A program made the translations under genes and the position numbers. A model generated the notes under the pieces. That model was not told the DNA's origin. It searched no databases and was given only the letters and a program-made list of their open reading frames with translations. A DNA stretch of 64,000 nt from an uncultured Lachnospiraceae bacterium (GTDB lineage: Bacteria; Bacillota; Clostridia; Lachnospirales; Lachnospiraceae): NCBI GenBank assembly GCA_947626435.1, contig CANQSB010000004.1, forward strand, positions 62,001 through 126,000, read 5' to 3'. Shown here piece by piece: positions 62,579 to 64,000 of the stretch. The first letter of the stretch is position 1; the number at the start of each line of letters is the position of its first letter.

Positions 62579-64000
62579 ATGAAAATCAAAAAACTTATGG
62601 CTCTCGCATTGGCAGGCGCTATGACGACAACGGCGCTTACAGGATGCGGCGGCGGCAATTCGGCGCCGGCAAATGATGCGTCAACAGACAATGCGGCAGC
62701 AGCTGACAACACAGCATCGACAGCTGAAAACAACACAGCATCGACAGCTGAAAACAACACAGGATCAACAGATCAGGCATCAGGAGATGCGGTAACTATC
62801 AATCTTACAAGAGCGTCATTCAATGTGGCTACTCCTGATTCGGAACAGGTTAAGAAGGTACAGGATGCTATCAACGAGTACATCAAGGACAAGATCAATG
62901 TCCAGATTGTTTTGACGGATATTGGTTCCGGCGAGTATGGCGACAAGGTAAATCTTTCACTGGCAAACAACGAGATCAACCTTCTTTGGACGGCTTCTTG
63001 GCAGAGCGCGGTAGGAACTAACGATCTGTATGCCAACAATGCTGTGTACGATATTACAGATCTTCTTCCGGACACGCCGCTTTACAAATCGATGGACGAG
63101 GGGCAGTGGGAGGCTTCAAAGTATGACGGCAAGAACTACTTTGTTCCGGTATATAAGGACAATGTGGAAGGCTACGACATCATGGCGCGCAAAGAGCTTG
63201 TTGACAAGTATGGATGGGATCTGTCAACAGTCAAGACTCTGGCTGACATCGAGCCCATGCTTGCAGACTGCAAGGAGGAAGGACTTAAATACCCTTATCT
63301 GACGCAGAAGACGGCTATGTTCTACAGATGGTACATTGACAAGTTCGATTTCTTTACGGCTGACGCTACGGCTAACTGGGTTGCGGTTGACAGGGACAGC
63401 AATTCCGTAGTAGAGACGATACTTACAGACGAGTACAAAGAGTTCTGCACGCTTATGGCTAAATGGGCTGACGCGGGTTACATCTCAGAGGATGACGCTA
63501 CCAAGACGACAACAGATACCACAACGCAGTCACAGGACTGGGGCTTCTCATGGTGGACGGATATTCCGGTCAATGACGAGGCTAATTCCCGTTACAATCA
63601 GGATGTAGTTATGCAGCCCCTTACAGGCAGATATGCGCACTCCACATCCGCGCTTGGTTCATGCTATGCGATAACGGCTAACAGCACGCCCGAGCAGGCA
63701 AAGGCATGCATCGACTTCCTTGGGCTTCTGTATACAGATTCAAAGCTTGCCGATCTCTATACATTTGGTATCGAAGGCGAGGACTTCAACTATGATGAGA
63801 ACGGTCATGTAAAGCAGACGGATGCAGGCAAGTACAACCATTCTATGTGGGAGTCAGCTTCCGCTACTATCGTTACGCCTCTGTACAACGAGCCTGACAA
63901 CAAGGCGGATCTGTACATTGACTTCAACGGAAGCGCAAATACTTCATGCGCAGCGGGCTTCCGCTTTGACAAAGAGCCTGTAGCCGCACAGTTCAGCGCA
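62579..64000 (+). CDS. Sugar-binding lipoprotein of the importer, 3' truncated by the window end
   Basis: The first 474 residues are visible and the frame is open at the right edge. A lipoprotein signal (KKLMALALAGAMTTTALTGC; lipobox LTGC) is followed by a low-complexity linker rich in Asn, Thr, Ala and Ser. A large family 1-type binding domain begins at about residue 64 (TINLTRASFNVATPDSEQV). The length and the pairing with LplB/YtcP-type permeases fit the long binding proteins of this transporter class. The ATG at 62579 follows AGGGAGGATTTTTGAT. It should capture cello-oligosaccharides or related sugars outside the cell; the ligand is inferred from the phosphorylase. Confidence 0.92.
   Translation, partial: MKIKKLMALALAGAMTTTALTGCGGGNSAPANDASTDNAAAADNTASTAENNTASTAENNTGSTDQASGDAVTINLTRASFNVATPDSEQVKKVQDAINEYIKDKINVQIVLTDIGSGEYGDKVNLSLANNEINLLWTASWQSAVGTNDLYANNAVYDITDLLPDTPLYKSMDEGQWEASKYDGKNYFVPVYKDNVEGYDIMARKELVDKYGWDLSTVKTLADIEPMLADCKEEGLKYPYLTQKTAMFYRWYIDKFDFFTADATANWVAVDRDSNSVVETILTDEYKEFCTLMAKWADAGYISEDDATKTTTDTTTQSQDWGFSWWTDIPVNDEANSRYNQDVVMQPLTGRYAHSTSALGSCYAITANSTPEQAKACIDFLGLLYTDSKLADLYTFGIEGEDFNYDENGHVKQTDAGKYNHSMWESASATIVTPLYNEPDNKADLYIDFNGSANTSCAAGFRFDKEPVAAQFSA
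62711..62758 (+). repeat. Two exact 24-bp tandem copies in the lipoprotein linker
   Basis: ACAGCATCGACAGCTGAAAA plus CAAC is repeated twice back to back and encodes TASTAENN repeats of the flexible linker between lipid anchor and binding domain. Confidence 0.9.

Overview
The window comes from a Gram-positive, endospore-forming Firmicute, most likely a chemotactic gut or rumen Lachnospiraceae-type Clostridia. Reasons for this: an alpha/beta-type small acid-soluble spore protein gene, strong AGGAGG ribosome sites throughout, TTGACA/TATAAT promoters with 17-bp spacers, a CIRCE heat-shock operator, very many hybrid histidine kinases, and a cellobiose phosphorylase with a CUT1 sugar importer. I could not compute base composition or search databases, so the family-level placement is an inference. 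No rRNA, tRNA, CRISPR array or intact mobile element was seen.

Layout. 1-3.8 kb: end of a chemotaxis cluster (cheB tail, cheY-like, cheW, a PAS histidine kinase and a translationally coupled REC-HD-GYP protein). 4-12.7 kb: housekeeping block with a SASP gene and the conserved series tig-clpP-clpX-lon-engB, then an AI-2E-type permease and truA. 12.7-24.2 kb: flavodoxin, CIRCE-controlled hsp20, a DUF2156-GNAT fusion, a DHH phosphoesterase, a tandem-receiver protein with a PocR hybrid kinase, an AAA-ATPase/nuclease-like gene and cysK. 24.2-31.3 kb: XRE regulator and VanZ-like protein, a heterodimeric ABC exporter pair whose first subunit is broken by a 1-base deletion, and a LysM/SpoIID-like protein that lacks a signal peptide. 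31.5-38.7 kb: a sensory group (hybrid kinase, lipoprotein solute-binding protein without permeases, NusG-II protein, chemoreceptor) and a ZIP metal transporter. 39-43.5 kb: two convergent beta-galactosidase-type genes (GH35, GH2), each with unusual repeats in front.

43.9-57.6 kb is the most accessory-looking part. It holds a DUF4238 protein, a small XRE regulator, and an 1100-residue protein that joins a sacsin-like Hsp90-type ATPase to a DUF3883 C-terminus, which is a plausible defence locus. A small Cys/His-containing orphan protein follows with its own perfect promoter and terminator. After that come an intact heterodimeric ABC exporter, a RecB-nuclease/DinG-helicase fusion, a NUDIX hydrolase, a second copy of the small orphan protein, and an aldo/keto reductase. 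57.8-64 kb is a cellobiose utilisation locus. Cellobiose phosphorylase and a two-permease plus binding-protein importer are transcribed divergently across a 426-bp region carrying three LacI-type operators.

The items most worth follow-up are the DUF4238/XRE/Hsp90-ATPase-DUF3883 locus, the two paralogous small proteins, a 114-bp cloverleaf-like inverted repeat between two ABC genes, four exact-period 16-bp repeats before the GH35 gene, and a hairpin repeated after two unrelated genes.
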